From JANOQP01 sp044227705 (GTDB lineage: Bacteria; Bacteroidota; Bacteroidia; Chitinophagales; Saprospiraceae): a stretch of DNA of 9,126 nucleotides. Under the pieces are notes generated by a model that was not told the DNA's origin, did not search any database, and saw only the letters and a program-made list of their open reading frames with translations. Position numbers and translations under genes: made by a program. Below, piece by piece: positions 6,859-9,126 of this stretch. How positions within the stretch are numbered: position 1 is the first letter of the stretch; each line of letters starts with the position of its first letter. Location of the stretch: NCBI GenBank assembly GCA_044227705.1, contig JBGAWE010000192.1, forward strand, positions 1 through 9,126, in the 5' to 3' direction.

Positions 6859-9126
6859 AACTTCCAAAAAATCGACCGGCAGGACGAGGGCCGCTACTCC
6901 TTCTCCCTCGCCTACCAGCCGCGCGACTACGGCTCTTTCTTAAAACAAATAGACGCGCCCGGCCACGCCGCCCGCGACCGCCGCGACCGGATGCTCAACC
7001 ACCTGCTCGCCCGCTTCGGCGAGGACTTTTCGGAGTACGCCCTCTTTGCCTACGCCGCCTCGAACGGGGCCGACGTGGCCGACAGCCTCATCGCCGTCGA
7101 GGAGAATTTTTTGGGGAAATACCCCGAAATCAGCCGGAACCGGGGGCGCGGCTTCGACTATTCGCTCAAAAACGAGCTTTGGGACACCCCGAACGTCACC
7201 GGCCTCGAGGCCCGCGCCGCCGCCCTGATGGGCATCGCCGACGCGTCGCGGCACACGCTGGCGCCCTTCTCGATGCCGCTGAAACCGAAGACCGGCCGCG
7301 CCCAATGGCTCGACTGGTGCGGCCAGCCGATGCTCGTCTCGACCGACAACTGCCTGACCGAGCCGACCGACGACGAACTCGCCGACCTTTTCATAAAATG
7401 GAAAGAAGCCATCGGCCAGCCCGGCGGCCTGCGCCCGACCGCTTGCTCGGATTGGGGGATTTACAGCTTCGAACTGGTCGAAAAACCGGGCACCGACGAC
7501 GAATGCATCCTCGCCAAAAGCCCGCAGGACTTCGGCTCGAAGGCCTTGCGAGACAGCAAAATGGCGCAGATCGCGGCCATCTTTGCCAACGACGGCTGGA
7601 ACGTGAAATACCCGCTCACCCCCGAGGGCTGGGTTTTCAAGCTCCTTTCGCCGACGGGCGAGGCGCTGCTCCAATCGGCCGTTCCCGTGCCCGAAGAGGA
7701 CGCGGCGCGCCTCCAATGGATTGCCGCCCGCAACCGCGCCGCCGACCCGGCCAACTACCGCTTCGTGCAAGACCCGCTCGGCAACGGCTGGTCGTTCCAC
7801 CTCACCGACACGTTCGGCGGGCCGCTGGCCGTCGCGCCGAAGCAGTTTTTCGACAAAAAAGAGGACGCGGAAAAGGCCGCCGCCGCCATCGCCGCCCTCT
7901 TCCCCGCGCTGCCGCTGGAGGCCGCCGTCGAGCAGCGGCCCGCCGTCCACAAATGGGAATTGACCGACGGCGAGGGCCATGTCGTCCTCGAAAGTTTGCA
8001 TCAATTCGAGACGGCCGAGCAGGCCTCCGCCGCCCTCTGCGAAGCCCTCGAACTGGCCCGTGACACGGCCAACCTCGCCCCTGCCGACGAGCCGGTGACG
8101 GGCGACCCGACCTTCTTCCTGCAAAAAACATGGCCCGCCGAACCGGGCGACCATCCCGCCTACCTGCAATATCTGGCCGGGCCGCTGGAGCCTTTCGCCG
8201 ACGCGGCCGCCCGCGACGCGGCCATCGCGCAAGTCGTTCAAATCGCCATCGCGGAGACCTCGCTCGCCGGAAAAATCAGGGTGAAAGCCAACGCGCTGCG
8301 CCCCGTCCTCGCCTCGCCCGACGGCAAGCCGCTGCTCGACGGGCTGGAAATCTTCTCCGACTGGGCGAGCCTCGAAGCGGTCTGGCCCGCCTTTTTGGCC
8401 CGCGCCGCCAATGCGAAAAACTACGCCTCCCGCGAGGTGGACGGCGGCCTCGAACTCGCCCTTTTGGATGAAAAAGGGCACGATTTGGCCCTCGCCCCTT
8501 GCCTTTTCGCCTCGAAAACGGAGGTCGACGACCACCTTGCCGCCATCGACAACGCCCTCTTTTTGAAAAAACCGGCCCCGAAGACCACGCCAGTCGACGA
8601 GGCTTGGGCATGGCTGTTGGCCGGGCCGGACGGCCTCGCCGCCATCGAGGGCGACCGCTGGTTCGAGTCGCAAAAAGAGGCAAAGGCGGCGCGGCTCCTC
8701 GCCCTCTCGCTCGCAGGGAAGAAGGGCGGCCTCGACCTGCTCGACGGGCCGGGCGGCATCTGCAAAATCCAGCTCCTCGACGCGACGGGCTGCCGACTGG
8801 GCGCGTCGCCGGGCAACTTCAAATCCGCCATCGAGCGGAAGGCTCGGCTCGACGACATCGTTTGCTGGTTCGAAGGGCCGAGCATCCGGCCGCACATTGC
8901 CGACTGCCCGGGCGCGTGGTTTTTCGAGGTGAAAAAGGACGGTTGTGTCGTCCTCCAAAGCCCCGAGGACTTCGACCTGAAAATCGACGCTCTCCTCGCC
9001 CTCGACAAGGCACTCGACGCGGCGGCCTGCTCGACGGACAACTTCGATTTCTACAAATCGGAGGACGGCTGCCTGTTCAGCTTCGACGTCTCGACCGACG
9101 GCGACACGCTCGCCGAGCACCCCATT
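6853..9126 (+). CDS. Large eCIS baseplate protein, C-terminal part (open at right edge)
   Basis: About 758 codons without a stop, running off the window, so total length of this protein exceeds 1,390 residues. It is a continuation, not a separate gene: the frame is closed upstream by TAA at 6850-6852, and there is no plausible start before RRDRMLNHLLARFGEDFSEY (about 6976-7035). That helix-rich block (LLARFGEDFSEYALFAYA), followed by FLGKYPEISRNRGRGFDYS (about 7111-7167), resembles the central region of the large Bacteroidota eCIS baseplate proteins. From about 7440 onward the protein is a chain of poorly conserved modules with the pattern N(F/Y)..(variable)..DG..F.L.D..G..L...P..F..K..A, rich in Ala, Asp and Leu and with scattered single Cys. 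No catalytic motif, signal peptide or membrane segment is visible. The role of these modules is unknown; a peripheral or host-facing part of the baseplate is a guess. Confidence 0.5.
6859..9126 (+). repeat. Degenerate repeated modules in the C-terminal half of the large baseplate protein
   Basis: Copies with the fullest match begin at NFQKIDRQDEGRYSFSL (nt 6859), NYRFVQDPLGNGWSFHL (7753), NYASREVDGGLELALLD (8419) and NFDFYKSEDGCLFSFDV (9040, cut by the window edge). The second and third continue alike: PLAVAPKQFFDKKEDAEKAA against DLALAPCLFASKTEVDDHLA, each ending in a helix with (A/N)ALF. Partial relatives are GIYSFELVEKPG (7465), GWVFKLLSPTGEALL (7627), HKWELTDGEGHVVLES (7951) and GGICKIQLLDATGC (8752). 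Each looks like a beta-hairpin, often a loop with a small hydrophobic strand, and a helix, a layout reminiscent of DUF1508-type units. Identity is low, so the alignment is a judgement by eye. Confidence 0.5.

Noticed and set aside
7046..7228. Small + strand open frames inside the large genes (also 1446-1664, 4251-4628, 7721-7963, 8130-8471)
   Set aside because: They overlap supported coding sequence in another frame and have Ser/Arg/Pro-biased composition typical of shadows.
6781..8063. Extension of the large baseplate gene in its original frame to 8063
   Set aside because: The sequence becomes Arg/Pro/Ala nonsense; the frame of 6853 carries the sensible protein without a stop to the window edge.

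Overview
The window is GC-rich and protein-dense on the + strand. It reads as part of a contractile injection system locus (eCIS, phage-tail-like particle of the Afp/PVC/T6SS-iii kind) from a Bacteroidota bacterium. The taxon is inferred from the protein style: the two baseplate proteins and the fibre resemble, from memory of the families, the large proteins encoded in Bacteroidota eCIS loci, and neither visible gene start has a Shine-Dalgarno sequence. A high-GC lineage such as Saprospiria fits, but the genus cannot be fixed. Sheath, tube, spike, ATPase and toxin genes are not in the window, so the system assignment rests on the baseplate and fibre genes alone.

Layout: (1) nt 2-3038, a large baseplate J-like protein that begins upstream of the window. 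Its reading frame is broken at about 1718-1724; the first part is read in the frame of nt 2 and the second in the frame of nt 1722. (2) nt 3047-4852, an intact 601-residue fibre-like protein, 8 bp downstream. It has an N-terminal attachment-like region, a Cys-rich module, four spaced VGIG repeats, and a C-terminal domain resembling the S74 intramolecular chaperone that seems to lack the cleavage serine. (3) nt 4853-4952, a 100-bp gap with a perfect 10-bp inverted repeat, then a small GC hairpin and a T run. (4) nt 4953 to the right edge, a very large second baseplate-type protein with a GTG start. It is broken twice within about 80 bp (near 6770-6780 and 6853) and then stays open to the edge. 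Its C-terminal half holds degenerate repeated modules.

Working model (inference): proteins 1 and 3 build the baseplate wedge or its periphery, and protein 2 is a trimeric fibre or spoke attached to it. All three are probably in one transcription unit, with possible partial termination or attenuation in the 100-bp gap. The three frame breaks lie in otherwise clean coding sequence, with thousands of open bases on either side. That points to sequence or assembly errors or very recent mutation rather than old decay. The least explained part is the long repeat-bearing C-terminal region of protein 3. I saw no RNA genes, transposons or CRISPR arrays.
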